A stretch of 64,000 bases of DNA from Flavobacterium amniphilum (GCF_023634845.1 NZ_JAMLJL010000003.1:327822-391821); one strand, 5' to 3'. Numbered from the stretch's first letter, positions 7,019 to 16,671 are shown. The notes: generated by a model not told the origin, from the sequence alone. Numbers and translations: made by a program.

Positions 7019-8407
7019 ATGGAAAACATAAAACAATACGTTCAGGATAATAAAGAACGTTTTTTAAACGAACTAATCGATTTATTAAAAATCCCTTCAG
7101 TGAGTGCCGACAGTGCTTATGCACAGGATGTGATTGACACGGCAAACGTGGTAAAAGCCAGTCTTGAAAAAGCAGGCTGTGATGTGGTGGAATTGTGCGA
7201 GACACCGGGTTATCCCATTGTTTTCGGAGAAAAGATAATTGACAAATCGTTACCGACAGTATTGGTTTATGGTCATTACGACGTTCAGCCGGCAGATCCG
7301 ATGGAATTATGGACTTCACCTCCTTTTGAGCCGGTAATCAAAACCACCGAGTTACACCCTGAAGGCGCTATTTTTGCCCGTGGTGCTTGTGACGACAAAG
7401 GACAGATGTACATGCACGTAAAAGCATTTGAATACATGATCCAGAACAACTGCCTGCCTTGTAACGTAAAATTCATGATAGAAGGAGAAGAGGAAGTAGG
7501 TTCTAAAAGTTTAGGTTGGTTCGTAGAGAGAAACCAGTCTAAATTAGCGAATGACGTTATTTTGATTTCAGATACGGGAATGATTTCCAACCAGCAGCCA
7601 TCCATCACAACAGGATTGAGAGGTTTGAGCTACGTGGAAGTCGAAGTGACCGGACCAAACCGTGACTTGCATTCCGGATTATATGGAGGTGCCGTGGCCA
7701 ACCCTATCAATGTACTGACTAAAATGATTGCCTCGTTACATGATGAAAACAACCATATCACCATCCCGGGCTTTTATGACAAAGTGGAAGAACTTTCAAC
7801 AGAAGAAAGAGCACAGATGGGCAAAAGACCATTCAGCCAGGAAGCCTACAATAAAGCACTTGACATTGCTGAAGAATATGGTGAAAAAGGATATACTACC
7901 AATGAAAGAAACTCCATCCGTCCAACTTTGGATGTAAACGGAATCTGGGGTGGCTACACCGGTGAAGGAGCCAAAACCGTTATCGCCAGCAAAGCTTATG
8001 CTAAAATCTCGATGCGTTTGGTTCCGAATCAGGACTGGGAAGAAATCACTGAATTATTCCAGAAACACTTTGAAAGCATCGCTCCAAAAGCCGTTACCGT
8101 AAAAGTAACACCGCATCACGGAGGGCAGGGATATGTAACACCGATTGACAGCATTGGGTATCAGGCCGCAGCCAAAGCCTATGCCGATACATTTGGAGTA
8201 GAGCCGATTCCGGTGCGTTCAGGAGGAAGTATTCCGATTGTGGCTTTATTCGAAAAAGAGTTAAAATCCAAAACCATCATGATGGGATTCGGATTGGACA
8301 GTGATGCCATCCACTCCCCTAACGAACATTTCGGGGTTTTCAATTACCTGAAAGGAATTGAGACCATTCCGTTATTCTACAAGTATTTCACCGAAATGAA
8401 TAAATAA
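7019..8407 (+). CDS. M20-family metallopeptidase (dipeptidase/carboxypeptidase-like)
   Basis: A 462-aa zinc peptidase of the ArgE/DapE/ACY1/CPG2 group, likely cytosolic and cutting dipeptides or short peptides. Metal-ligand and catalytic motifs are clear: YGHYDVQP (H86, D88), RGACDDKG (bridging Asp at 125/126), the catalytic and ligand glutamates in EGEEEVGS (156-159) and the late H of LHSG in the dimerisation domain. The length is typical of the dipeptidase branch. I chose ATG 7019 because the frame open from 6857 would run through the promoter and has no good start there. The stop is 6 bp before the next gene, so the two may be co-transcribed. The substrate cannot be read from the sequence. 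Confidence 0.9.
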   Translation: MENIKQYVQDNKERFLNELIDLLKIPSVSADSAYAQDVIDTANVVKASLEKAGCDVVELCETPGYPIVFGEKIIDKSLPTVLVYGHYDVQPADPMELWTSPPFEPVIKTTELHPEGAIFARGACDDKGQMYMHVKAFEYMIQNNCLPCNVKFMIEGEEEVGSKSLGWFVERNQSKLANDVILISDTGMISNQQPSITTGLRGLSYVEVEVTGPNRDLHSGLYGGAVANPINVLTKMIASLHDENNHITIPGFYDKVEELSTEERAQMGKRPFSQEAYNKALDIAEEYGEKGYTTNERNSIRPTLDVNGIWGGYTGEGAKTVIASKAYAKISMRLVPNQDWEEITELFQKHFESIAPKAVTVKVTPHHGGQGYVTPIDSIGYQAAAKAYADTFGVEPIPVRSGGSIPIVALFEKELKSKTIMMGFGLDSDAIHSPNEHFGVFNYLKGIETIPLFYKYFTEMNK

Positions 8408-8413
8408 GAATCG

Positions 8414-8965
8414 GTGAGTAAGAAAAAATTTATCTCAGAAGTTTTAAAATCTACAGGAACTATAGGCGCTTTGTCGCCTAGTTCCTCTTTTTTGGCTGCT
8501 AAAATGTTGGAACCGATTGATTTCAGCAAAGCAGACTGCATTGTTGAATTTGGCCCCGGCACCGGCGTTTTTACCCATAAATTATTGGAAAAAATGAAGC
8601 CTGAAGCCAAACTGCTGGCCTTTGAAATCAATCCGTCTTTCATAGAGGAACTGGAAAAAATAAACGATCCCCGGTTGATTGTCATTAATGACAGCGCTGA
8701 AAAAATACAGGATTATCTGGACCAGCATCATTTTACATCGGCCGATTATATCATTTCGTCATTGCCGTTTGCGATGATTCCGGATGCCGTTGTCCATAAC
8801 ATCCTGACCAATTCGGACAATGCCCTGTCTGAAAACGGAAAATACATTCAGTTTCAGTATTCCCTTAATGCCAAAAAGAAACTACAGTCCTATTTTTCGG
8901 AAGTCAGAATCAATTTCACGTTTTTAAATCTGCCACCCGCATTTATTTACATCTGTTCAAAATAA
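8414..8965 (+). CDS. Class I SAM-dependent methyltransferase (phospholipid N-methyltransferase-like)
   Basis: A 183-aa protein with the SAM-binding glycine loop EFGPGTGVFT (about residues 45-54) and the acidic strand-2 end AFEINPSF (about 70-77). A motif IISSLPFAMIP (about 113-123) occupies the place of the NPPY-type loop. The N-terminus KSTGTIGALSPSSSFLA is typical of the COG3963 phospholipid/rRNA-like methyltransferases. The start is GTG at 8414, 6 bp after the peptidase stop, which suggests translational coupling. It could methylate a lipid head group, but rRNA or small molecules cannot be excluded. Confidence 0.8.
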   Translation: MSKKKFISEVLKSTGTIGALSPSSSFLAAKMLEPIDFSKADCIVEFGPGTGVFTHKLLEKMKPEAKLLAFEINPSFIEELEKINDPRLIVINDSAEKIQDYLDQHHFTSADYIISSLPFAMIPDAVVHNILTNSDNALSENGKYIQFQYSLNAKKKLQSYFSEVRINFTFLNLPPAFIYICSK

Positions 8966-9029
8966 AACAAAAGTATTTCTTGTCTTTCTTTCAATTTTTT
9001 TAAGTTTGTCCTACAAACAAAACAACAAA

Positions 9030-10598
9030 ATGAAAAAGACAATTTGTATTGCCGGAGGAGGAATTTCCGGACTATACAGCGCACTCCAACTTAGCAGTCT
9101 GGACTATAATGTCATACTACTCGAAGCTTCGGAAAATCACTGGGGCGGACGGATCGAGACCACTGTTTTGGAAAACTTTGTGACCGAATGGGGGCCGATG
9201 CGGTTTGAGACCAAATTGCAGCCTAAATTCGGTAAACTGATAGACGATTTAAAAATCGACCTGGTTCCTTTTAACGGACCGCAGGCCAATCCGTCCCAAT
9301 TCCCGCAGTATGATTTGCCGTTACAGGAGCAAAACCTGAATGCGTTGGATTTATTGCGGAAAGGAATTTTGCTGATGATGGGCAAGAATCCGAACAACCC
9401 TATTGATTTTGGCTGCCAGAACTGGATTGACAGTCTGACCGAAGATGATTTCAGGACCATGCGCAAGGAAGCTACCTTAAACGGGAAATTCATGTGGAAG
9501 ATGGGATTTTGGAATGCTTTGAGTGAAGACGGAATATTATCGCATCAGGCCCTGATGAAAATACGCGATACGGGAACCTTTTACCATATGATTCCTGACA
9601 ACCTGAATGCCATTGAATGGGTAATCTGGTGGTTGCGTGCTTTTAAAACAGACGGTCAGATATTGGCTACTATCAAAAAAGGGACAGATGAGATTACCAA
9701 GCAGATGCTTTTAAAGCTACAGGAAAGATCAAACGTTACCCTTATTAACGGCGCAAGATTAGTTTCATTCAAAAATAATGAAAAGAATCAAGCAGAAGCC
9801 GTTTATACCAAAAACGGAGAAAAATTAACCCTTACAGCAGATCATTTATTATTGGCCATGCCACAATACCCGTTGAAAAAGCTAAGCCATTCCTTACCGG
9901 AAAAAATCAGGGAGCAACTGGACAGCGTGAACGGTTTTGCGATGACCAAAGTATTCTTCATTCTTGACAAACCGTGGTGGGAATACAACCAGTCTCCACA
10001 GGCAAGAGCCAACAGGATGCCTACCCGCGAGATTCATTATTTCCGCCGTTCCAAGACCAATGATTTTGACGGTTTCGGCATGATCCTGCTTTACACCGAC
10101 AAACCTGCAACAGAATTCTGGAATTACTATATCGAAGACCGCAATAAGCATGAATTTGCCGAAGTGAACAACAACGACGAAATCAAGCAACAATTTGCCA
10201 ATTTCATGTCGAAAGACGTTTTCCGCTCACTACAAGGCAACGAAGCCATGTCGACCACCGGTTTACAACTGACCAAAGAAGCCTTGTTTAAATATGCCAA
10301 TATGAGTTTGGGCGAAATCAAGGCCGATATTGAAAAATCAATTGTTTCCTATGGAATCCGTGACTGGTCGTGTGCTCCGTACGGAGCCGGAAACCATTGC
10401 TGGAGGCCGGGTGTGAAATCCTGGGAAATCCAGCAGCAGTTCAAAGCTTTTGCTTTAGACAATTCTGATGTAAAAAACATTCATATTATCGGGGAAGCCT
10501 ATTCAGACTATACCGGATTTATTGAAGGTGCCATCAATTCTTCCGATTGGGCACTTGAAGAAATCACCGGAAAAAAAATGGTGATCGATTTCCAATAA
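9030..10598 (+). CDS. Flavin monoamine oxidase-like FAD oxidoreductase
   Basis: A 522-aa protein with an N-terminal dinucleotide-binding fold (IAGGGISGLYSA, residues about 6-17; LLEAS as the strand-2 acidic end) and the GG-box WGGRIETT (about 44-51). The C-terminal FAD motif is IIGEAYSDYTGFIEGAI (about 488-504). This is the amine-oxidase superfamily, whose members oxidise primary or secondary amines, or desaturate carotenoid-like substrates. The substrate here is unknown. A start at ATG 9030 puts the FAD loop at the usual distance; the upstream frame to 9006 relies on a TTG. No signal peptide is visible, so it is likely cytosolic. A bidirectional terminator follows the stop. Confidence 0.85.
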   Translation: MKKTICIAGGGISGLYSALQLSSLDYNVILLEASENHWGGRIETTVLENFVTEWGPMRFETKLQPKFGKLIDDLKIDLVPFNGPQANPSQFPQYDLPLQEQNLNALDLLRKGILLMMGKNPNNPIDFGCQNWIDSLTEDDFRTMRKEATLNGKFMWKMGFWNALSEDGILSHQALMKIRDTGTFYHMIPDNLNAIEWVIWWLRAFKTDGQILATIKKGTDEITKQMLLKLQERSNVTLINGARLVSFKNNEKNQAEAVYTKNGEKLTLTADHLLLAMPQYPLKKLSHSLPEKIREQLDSVNGFAMTKVFFILDKPWWEYNQSPQARANRMPTREIHYFRRSKTNDFDGFGMILLYTDKPATEFWNYYIEDRNKHEFAEVNNNDEIKQQFANFMSKDVFRSLQGNEAMSTTGLQLTKEALFKYANMSLGEIKADIEKSIVSYGIRDWSCAPYGAGNHCWRPGVKSWEIQQQFKAFALDNSDVKNIHIIGEAYSDYTGFIEGAINSSDWALEEITGKKMVIDFQ

Positions 10599-10599
10599 A

Positions 10600-10645
10600 A
10601 AATAAAGCCACAAAGCCATTAACGGCTTTGTGGCTTTATTTTTTT
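10600..10645. terminator. Bidirectional terminator
   Basis: A long stem (AAATAAAGCCACAAAGCC pairing with its complement downstream) with A-run and T-run flanks lies between the convergent oxidoreductase and the gene at 10644-11462. It serves both strands. Confidence 0.85.
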
Positions 10646-11462
10646 ATTTCTGTAAGCCCACTTCATTACGGTAAATATAATCCCCGTGATTTGGTGAAAA
10701 ATACTTGTTTAATTTTTTATCGAATTCTTTCATTTTAGTCTCGTCTTTCCAGTATGCCTTGGCCAGTTCATCATCTTTTGCCCAGGCTTTTTCAAGATCA
10801 GTCAGACTATCATACACAAACACCTCAACAAACTCACCACCTTTTGAACCCCAGGCATGAGCGTAAGTGTAATACGCCTTAAGCAGGTCATTTTTATTAA
10901 CCAGATTATCCATTACTTCTTTAAACAACGCTTCGAATTCTTTTTCCGTGCCGTCTTTAGGTTGGGCAAAAGCACTTTTCCGGATATAATAAACCAATTG
11001 CTTATCAGGAGTTTTAGCCAGGGTTTTACGGTAAGGCAACACGGTGTAGATTTCATCCGAGTGTTCGTTATTGTAAAAAACATTTCTTTTCTCATAAAAA
11101 GCTTTCCGGTCTTTTTCTTCAGGCCAGGCCGCTTTAATTAATTCATTTTCCTTCTCCCATGCCTTATCAATGGCATTCCAGTCATCATACATTTGAACCA
11201 AAACTATTTCAGTATTGTCTTCCGTAAAAAAATGAGTGAGGATGTTATGATTTTTCACATAAGGGTTTTTCATCACCACTTTATCAAAGTACTCTTTTTC
11301 GACTTTAAGCCAGTCTTCTTTTTTTAAATCGGGGTTTGAAGTATTTCTGTGCAGAATCGTAACCGTTAAAAAACCGGGTGCTTTTTCCTGGGCCTTTGCC
11401 GAAAAACCCATACCCAAAAGGATTAGAAAAAATCCCAAAATCTTGTAATGAATTGCTCTCAT
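10644..11462 (-). CDS. Secreted protein with two tandem alpha/beta-barrel-like repeats
   Basis: A 272-aa protein with a signal peptide (residues 1-24, ending SAKAQ). The mature part is two similar halves. Each has a strand/helix pattern, a W/L-x-AW-x-K-x-x-EL motif (IDKAWEKENEL at about 98 and LEKAWAKDDEL at about 228) and an Asn-His-x-Asp/Glu segment (NNEHSDEIY and SPNHGDYIY). This suggests an internal duplication of a ferredoxin-like (dimeric alpha-beta barrel) domain. The function is unknown, and probably periplasmic. It is transcribed alone and its stop lies inside the shared terminator. Confidence 0.65.
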   Translation of the reverse strand: MRAIHYKILGFFLILLGMGFSAKAQEKAPGFLTVTILHRNTSNPDLKKEDWLKVEKEYFDKVVMKNPYVKNHNILTHFFTEDNTEIVLVQMYDDWNAIDKAWEKENELIKAAWPEEKDRKAFYEKRNVFYNNEHSDEIYTVLPYRKTLAKTPDKQLVYYIRKSAFAQPKDGTEKEFEALFKEVMDNLVNKNDLLKAYYTYAHAWGSKGGEFVEVFVYDSLTDLEKAWAKDDELAKAYWKDETKMKEFDKKLNKYFSPNHGDYIYRNEVGLQK

Positions 11463-11763
11463 AATTTCAAAAATTAAGTTTAAAAAAAAAGAATCAAACC
11501 TGTTTTTAAATCCTTGAATACGTGGATTTTTGAGAACACATGAAAAGTGGTGTAAATTTACGATAATTTTAACTTAAAAATCTGATTATCAATAAAATAT
11601 AATTAATTAGATTTGCCATTTGAAAGCAGTCATTATTTATAAGTCAAAATAAATCAGCGATTTACATAAAATTTCTTTTTTTGGTCTTAAATTTGCTGTA
11701 TCATCAATCAACCCAAAGCGCTTTGGAATTTCCGGAGTGCCAAGGAGAAAACCTTAATCAATC
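11463..11763. other. 301-bp divergent intergenic region
   Basis: It holds the leaders of the divergent genes at 10644-11462 and 11764-12864. A -7-like TAAATTTG (11688-11695) points right. A perfect 14-bp palindrome CCAAAGCGCTTTGG (11713-11726) follows in the predicted leader of the DUF4407 gene. The rest is A+T-rich with no gene seen. Confidence 0.5.
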
Positions 11764-12864
11764 ATGTTAAAACGTTTTTTCATTCTGTGCTCCGGCGCAG
11801 ACCGCGAGCTGCTCTCATCATGCAGCGAAGGCGAACAAACCAAGTATGTTGGAATTGGCGCCACAGTTTTCTTCACAGCTGTTATGGCTTTTTTAGCCAG
11901 TGCCTATGCGCTGTTCACTGTTTTTGACAATACAGCCTACGCCTTAGCCTTCGGTACCGTTTGGGCCTTATTGATTTTCAATCTGGACCGTTTTATTGTT
12001 TCAACCATCAGGAAAAGAGACAATCTAATGGCCGAATTAGCACAGGCTTCACCCCGTATTATTCTGGCCATGATTATTGCAATCGTCATTTCTAAACCAT
12101 TGGAAATCAAAATCTTTGAAAAAGAAATCAATACCGTTTTACTAAAAGAGCGAAACGCCATGGCGATTGCCAATAAAAATCAGGTTTCCAATTATTTCAA
12201 GGGAGATGTGACCAAAAACCAGTCGGAGATAGACAGCATCAAATCGAATATCAAAGCCAAAGAAAAAGAAGTCGCCGATTTATACCAATCCTATATCACC
12301 GAAGCGGAAGGAAGTGCCGGAACCAAAAAAATGGGTAAAGGTCCGATATACAAAGAAAAAAGAGAGGCACATGATCTTGCGTTACGCCAATTGGATTCTT
12401 TGAAAGCCAATTCGGCCAAGACCATTGCCGATAAAGAAGCCAGAGCCAAAACCCTTCAGACCGATCTTGATAAAAAAGTAGCCGATTCAAAGCCTATTAT
12501 TGACAATTTTGACGGATTAATGGCCAGAATCAATGCATTGGGCAAGTTACCTTTGTTACCGTCACTTTTTATCATGTTGCTATTCCTGGCGATAGAAACC
12601 TCACCTATTATTGCCAAAATGCTGTCACCGAAAGGAGAATACGATTATAAACTGGAAGACAATGAAACGGCTTTGAAAACACATATTGAGCAGAATAACT
12701 TCCAACGTGTTTTACAGAAAGAAACTGATGCCATTATTTACAATCAGATTTATGAAGACATCCGCTCTGATAAGGAAGTATATGCGTATAAGAAAAGATC
12801 GGCTATTGAACTTCTTAAGTTGCAATCAGACAGTTATGCCGATAAGCAGAAAAGTGTGATGTAA
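11764..12864 (+). CDS. DUF4407 membrane protein
   Basis: A 366-aa integral membrane protein. Helices lie at about residues 32-52, 58-78, 96-114 and 262-282. A long charged, Lys/Glu-rich coiled coil sits between helix 3 and helix 4 (about 120-250). The N-terminus MLKRFFILCSGADRELLSSC and the segment IFNLDRFIVSTIRK are recognised marks of the DUF4407 family in Bacteroidota. The function is unknown. The coiled coil suggests a scaffold or mechanosensing role, but that is inference. It is transcribed alone, with a convergent terminator after it. Confidence 0.8.
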   Translation: MLKRFFILCSGADRELLSSCSEGEQTKYVGIGATVFFTAVMAFLASAYALFTVFDNTAYALAFGTVWALLIFNLDRFIVSTIRKRDNLMAELAQASPRIILAMIIAIVISKPLEIKIFEKEINTVLLKERNAMAIANKNQVSNYFKGDVTKNQSEIDSIKSNIKAKEKEVADLYQSYITEAEGSAGTKKMGKGPIYKEKREAHDLALRQLDSLKANSAKTIADKEARAKTLQTDLDKKVADSKPIIDNFDGLMARINALGKLPLLPSLFIMLLFLAIETSPIIAKMLSPKGEYDYKLEDNETALKTHIEQNNFQRVLQKETDAIIYNQIYEDIRSDKEVYAYKKRSAIELLKLQSDSYADKQKSVM

Positions 12865-12897
12865 TAATTATAGCCGAAAGACCAAAGTCATAAAGTA

Positions 12898-12935
12898 AAA
12901 AAGCCGGAAGCATTACACTTCCGGCTTTTATTTTT
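12898..12935. terminator. Bidirectional terminator
   Basis: AAAAGCCGGAAG pairs with CTTCCGGCTTTT around a short loop, with T-runs on both strands. It lies between convergent DUF4407 and PH/SHOCT genes. Confidence 0.85.
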
Positions 12936-12949
12936 AACAGTGATGATTT

Positions 12950-13660
12950 TTACATATACTGTAAAACTTCCGCCTTTAAACGGTCATACTCCCCTTGAAG
13001 GATCAATCCGTTATCCAATAGTTTTTTATAGTTTTGAAGCTTGGCAAAAAGTTCTTCGCTGTTCATTTCGTTCAACTTTTTCTCACCAGGAGTTGTTGCC
13101 GCAATTACTTCGGTAACCGTTTCCTGAACTGCCGGTGTTGAAGGCATGATTTCGGCAAAAGAAGTTACTTCTTCCACTTCCACTTCTTCCACAACAGCTT
13201 CAACAATTGGTTCAGCAACCTGAGTTACGGTTTCAGGAGCCGGTGTTACGGCCGTTGCTACAGGATTCTTCAATAAGTCCAATTGTTCTTTAGCGTAGGT
13301 ATATAATTTACGCGCTTGGTTCTTTGGCAAATAATCTACAGTATGCGTCAATTCCGTTTTAGTTGAAAATGAAAAATCAGAACCCAGGATACCTTCTTTC
13401 ACAAAAGTTCCTGCTATTTCGTCCCAGTTAAAATCATTGAATTCCATTGACAGACCTAAATTCTTCGGTTTGCATAAAATGATACGTTTGTTTGTTACCA
13501 CAATGCTGTCCGGAAAAACGGTAATTGCCGGTTTTTTTTGCACAGCGATATAACCTACTTCTTCATTACTCATTAACAGGTTTTCCAATTTAGCAGTGAT
13601 TTTCTCAATCGCTTTCGGATCCTGGTCTTCGTTTAATATTTTCTTTAAATTATCAATCAT
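12950..13660 (-). CDS. PH-domain and SHOCT-domain protein
   Basis: This 236-aa cytosolic protein has a bacterial PH-like domain (residues about 35-125, with the strand IVVTNKRIILCKPKNLG). A Val/Glu/Thr/Pro-rich linker (about 135-195) is followed by a C-terminal SHOCT motif (LFAKLQNYKKLLDNGLILQG, about 205-224, then EYDRLKAEVL). The combination is common in Bacteroidota as a lipid- or protein-binding adaptor of unknown role. No membrane helix is seen. The linker is low in complexity and may vary in length between strains. Confidence 0.8.
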   Translation of the reverse strand: MIDNLKKILNEDQDPKAIEKITAKLENLLMSNEEVGYIAVQKKPAITVFPDSIVVTNKRIILCKPKNLGLSMEFNDFNWDEIAGTFVKEGILGSDFSFSTKTELTHTVDYLPKNQARKLYTYAKEQLDLLKNPVATAVTPAPETVTQVAEPIVEAVVEEVEVEEVTSFAEIMPSTPAVQETVTEVIAATTPGEKKLNEMNSEELFAKLQNYKKLLDNGLILQGEYDRLKAEVLQYM

Positions 13661-13715
13661 AACTATTTATCCGTTAATTTTTGTTCTACTATTTGCATCA
13701 AAAGTAATGCCTAAA

Positions 13716-14081
13716 TTAAGAATTTAATACTTCCGCCTGCAATTTCTTTGTTAAACTTTTAAACACCAAATCATACGAATGGTCAATAAGTTCCTTCAGA
13801 AAAGCATCATTCACAGAACCGTTTACTTTTACCGTATTCCAATGTACTTTGCTCATGTGGTATCCTGCCTGTATATCATCAAATTGTCCGCGCAATTCCA
13901 ATGCTCTTTCGGGATCACATTTTAAATTAACAGCAGGATTGTTATTTTCCCATTCTTTTAGTGATGATAAGGCAAACATTTTACCGCCGACTTTAAAAAC
14001 CAGTGTGTCTTCATCAAAAGGAAAATGTTCGGTTACGCCTTTCTTAGCCAGGCAATATTCGTAGAAAACATCAATGGTCAT
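13716..14081 (-). CDS. MmcQ/YjbR-family protein
   Basis: This 121-aa protein matches the MmcQ/YjbR family (double-wing DNA-binding-like fold). Family motifs are LAKKGVTEHFPF near the N-terminus, FALSS, VNLKCDPERALELR (about 51-64) and YHMSKVHWNTV (about 73-83). The family occurs as single-domain proteins of unclear role, with DNA binding suggested from the fold only. It lies 3 bp downstream of the cyclase-family gene, so they form an operon. Confidence 0.85.
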   Translation of the reverse strand: MTIDVFYEYCLAKKGVTEHFPFDEDTLVFKVGGKMFALSSLKEWENNNPAVNLKCDPERALELRGQFDDIQAGYHMSKVHWNTVKVNGSVNDAFLKELIDHSYDLVFKSLTKKLQAEVLNS

Positions 14082-14084
14082 ATT

Positions 14085-14852
14085 CTATTCAATTTTATAT
14101 AAAACGGGTTTACTTGGCGATGCATCATTTTCAAACGACGCAATCTGAAGGTTTAGTATATAACTCCCGTCGGCCACTGTATCTTCCACAAAAACCATTT
14201 CTGTGATCGTACAATTTATTCTGGCATCCGGATTCAGGTTATTGACATCAGTAACATTCCAAAAAGCCTTATGTGCCAATAATTTCCCTTCATCATGTTC
14301 ACGGTCGACACTTGGCAGATCAATCAGCAAATGTTCGATTCTGCATTCCCGGATAAAAAGAGCCGCTTCTTCCAATAGGTATGGCCAATTCGTATTCGAA
14401 TATTTCTTTGACCGCTTATCATCTGAATTGGGCAATGTGCGGATTACGATAGCCTGTGTACGGTTTTCTCCCAAGGCCTTTTCAATCTGGTCTTTGGTTA
14501 TCACAAAATCTTCTCCTGATGCGACAGGCTGTACCGAAATCACTTCGGCTGTAAAAAAGAACTGTTTCAGACATTGATTGATACTGAAAAAATCGCGTGT
14601 GATATGTCCCAGGCATTCAGTGTGCGTGCCATGTCCGTGTGGATTAAAAGCAATGTTGTTGAAGTTGGTCGAAGAACTTCCTTCAGAAACCTTCCCTACC
14701 CAATCCCCGAAACGTACCGGTTCGATTACCGGCTTATCAATATACCAGGCAACAGGATTCTGATCGGTGTTTGAAATCGGTAATGAAATATCAATGGGTT
14801 TCAATAAATCTATCTGAAAAGTCTTATTATTTTGTGATATGTCAGCTATCAT
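14085..14852 (-). CDS. Cyclase-family protein (kynurenine formamidase-like metal hydrolase)
   Basis: A 255-aa protein with the cyclase-family metal-binding signature NPHGHGTHTECLGHI (about residues 69-83) and downstream acidic and histidine residues (IDLPSVDREHDEG, about 179-191). Family members are metal-dependent hydrolases that open or close amide or ester bonds, for example N-formylkynurenine. The substrate here is not known and there are no tryptophan-catabolism neighbours. It is translated divergently from DUF4153 and followed by the mmcQ-like gene. Confidence 0.82.
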   Translation of the reverse strand: MIADISQNNKTFQIDLLKPIDISLPISNTDQNPVAWYIDKPVIEPVRFGDWVGKVSEGSSSTNFNNIAFNPHGHGTHTECLGHITRDFFSINQCLKQFFFTAEVISVQPVASGEDFVITKDQIEKALGENRTQAIVIRTLPNSDDKRSKKYSNTNWPYLLEEAALFIRECRIEHLLIDLPSVDREHDEGKLLAHKAFWNVTDVNNLNPDARINCTITEMVFVEDTVADGSYILNLQIASFENDASPSKPVLYKIE

Positions 14853-14906
14853 ATTTTAATGCGAATTTTTGTAAATTTACATTTCTATCCTTTATCCGGT
14901 CAAAAA

Positions 14907-16670
14907 ATGAACAAAAAACTGAACGAAATTTTCCAGAAAGCCACTCAGACGATTGTACGTTATCCTATTGTTTTATTAATGGCGCTTCTAATGGCGCTAA
15001 CAGCAGTTCATCTGATTGAAAACAAAATGGAATACAATCACGAATATTTCTTGACCAGGATTTTATTCTGTGCTTCACTTGGAATTTCATTATTTTTTGG
15101 TTTAAAGATGTTATCACAAAGAATTGGAAGAGAATTACTACTGACTATTGCAGGCTTGCTTTTTCTGGTTGGTTATTACTTTATTTTACCGAAGAAAAGA
15201 GAAGATTTTAATGATTTTTATGCGTTTATCATAGCGCCCACTTATCTTTTAACCCATTTACTGGTTGCATTTGCACCTTATCTGAGAAAGGAAAATACCG
15301 AAAAAAGCTTTTGGGAATACAATAAAAACCTGTTTGTAAACTTTGCACTTACCTTGATTTTTACAGGAGTACTCACAGCCGGTGTTGAACTCGCCATCGT
15401 TGCTGTAGATCAACTTTTCACATTCAAATTTGACAGTTTGATCTATCCGAAAACTTTTTTCATGATGGCAATTTTCGGGAGTACTTTTATCTTTTTGCTC
15501 TTTAATGAAGCCGGCCTTGATTTTCTGGAAAAGGAAAGTGAATACCCAATTGTATTGAAATTTTTCACCCAATTCATTCTTATTCCGTTACTTTTTATTT
15601 ATGTAGTGATTCTCTATTTTTATTCCGGTAAAATATTATTGGCCTGGGAATTACCTCGTGGTTGGGTATCGTATCTGGTTTTAGCCTATTCAGTAGTAGG
15701 GATTTTAGCCTTATTATTGGTTCATCCGTTAAAAGAAGTTGCCGCCAGATCATGGGTAAAAGCATTCAGTAAAATATTTTATTTCAGTCTGATTCCTCTT
15801 GTTGTATTGTTATTTACAGCTATTTTCACCCGATTATTGCAATACGGATTTACCGAACCCCGTTATTTTGTGTTGTTATTAGCCATATGGGTTTCTACTA
15901 TTGCACTATACTTTATCTTCAGAAAGGAAGCTACTATTAAATTCATTCCGGTATCCTTGTTTTTATTCGGGTTATTTGCTTTGATTTTTCCTTATTTCAA
16001 TGCACTTTCCGTTTCAAAAAGGAGTCAAAAAAAGGAATTGGAAAACATTTTAATGGCAAACAACTTATTAGAAAAAGGCAAAATCAATTTCAGCAAACCT
16101 GTTATTGACACTGTTGCCAGACAGATTACAAACAAATTTGAGTACCTGAATGAACGATTTGAAAAAGAATATCTGGCAAAATTTCTTATGGACAGCATTA
16201 AAGCTAAAAAAGAATTCATAAACGGAAACTTCTGGGATTATGCCGCTTTTTTTCCTAACATAAAATCTACAACATCAACAAAAAACGCAACTTTTCTCAA
16301 TCTTATTTCAAAGAAAACCTTTTCTACTGTTGAAAATTATCAATACATCATACAACTTAACAGTTATGAAAACCCCGAAGTCAAAATTAAAAATGACATT
16401 TTCAAAATAAATAAGACCGCCAGTAGAAAAGATTTTATTACAATAACGCTAAATTCAAAACAAAGTATAGATCTTACCCCACAGGTAAAAGCCATTTTCA
16501 AAAAATACAATTTCAATGCATATAGTATTGAAACAGATGACCTATTCATCGAAAACAGCATAGGTAATTATCAATTCCGATTGAATTTCAGCAATTTGAA
16601 CAAATCAGATTATTCAGGAGAAATTGAGTATAGCTTTGAAAATGCCATCTTATTGTTAAAGGAAAAGTAG
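14907..16670 (+). CDS. DUF4153-type polytopic membrane protein
   Basis: About 587 aa. The first two thirds hold ten or more hydrophobic helices (residues about 20-370) and the C-terminal 190 residues form a soluble domain rich in Lys and Asn. The helical layout and length fit the DUF4153 family of Bacteroidota; the function is unknown. I chose ATG 14907 (MNKKLNEIFQKATQ) rather than the frame open from 14859, because the latter lies in the promoter region shared with the divergent gene. It converges on hemW with stops 1 bp apart and no room for a terminator, so antisense overlap is likely. Confidence 0.75.
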   Translation: MNKKLNEIFQKATQTIVRYPIVLLMALLMALTAVHLIENKMEYNHEYFLTRILFCASLGISLFFGLKMLSQRIGRELLLTIAGLLFLVGYYFILPKKREDFNDFYAFIIAPTYLLTHLLVAFAPYLRKENTEKSFWEYNKNLFVNFALTLIFTGVLTAGVELAIVAVDQLFTFKFDSLIYPKTFFMMAIFGSTFIFLLFNEAGLDFLEKESEYPIVLKFFTQFILIPLLFIYVVILYFYSGKILLAWELPRGWVSYLVLAYSVVGILALLLVHPLKEVAARSWVKAFSKIFYFSLIPLVVLLFTAIFTRLLQYGFTEPRYFVLLLAIWVSTIALYFIFRKEATIKFIPVSLFLFGLFALIFPYFNALSVSKRSQKKELENILMANNLLEKGKINFSKPVIDTVARQITNKFEYLNERFEKEYLAKFLMDSIKAKKEFINGNFWDYAAFFPNIKSTTSTKNATFLNLISKKTFSTVENYQYIIQLNSYENPEVKIKNDIFKINKTASRKDFITITLNSKQSIDLTPQVKAIFKKYNFNAYSIETDDLFIENSIGNYQFRLNFSNLNKSDYSGEIEYSFENAILLLKEK

Positions 16671-16671
16671 C

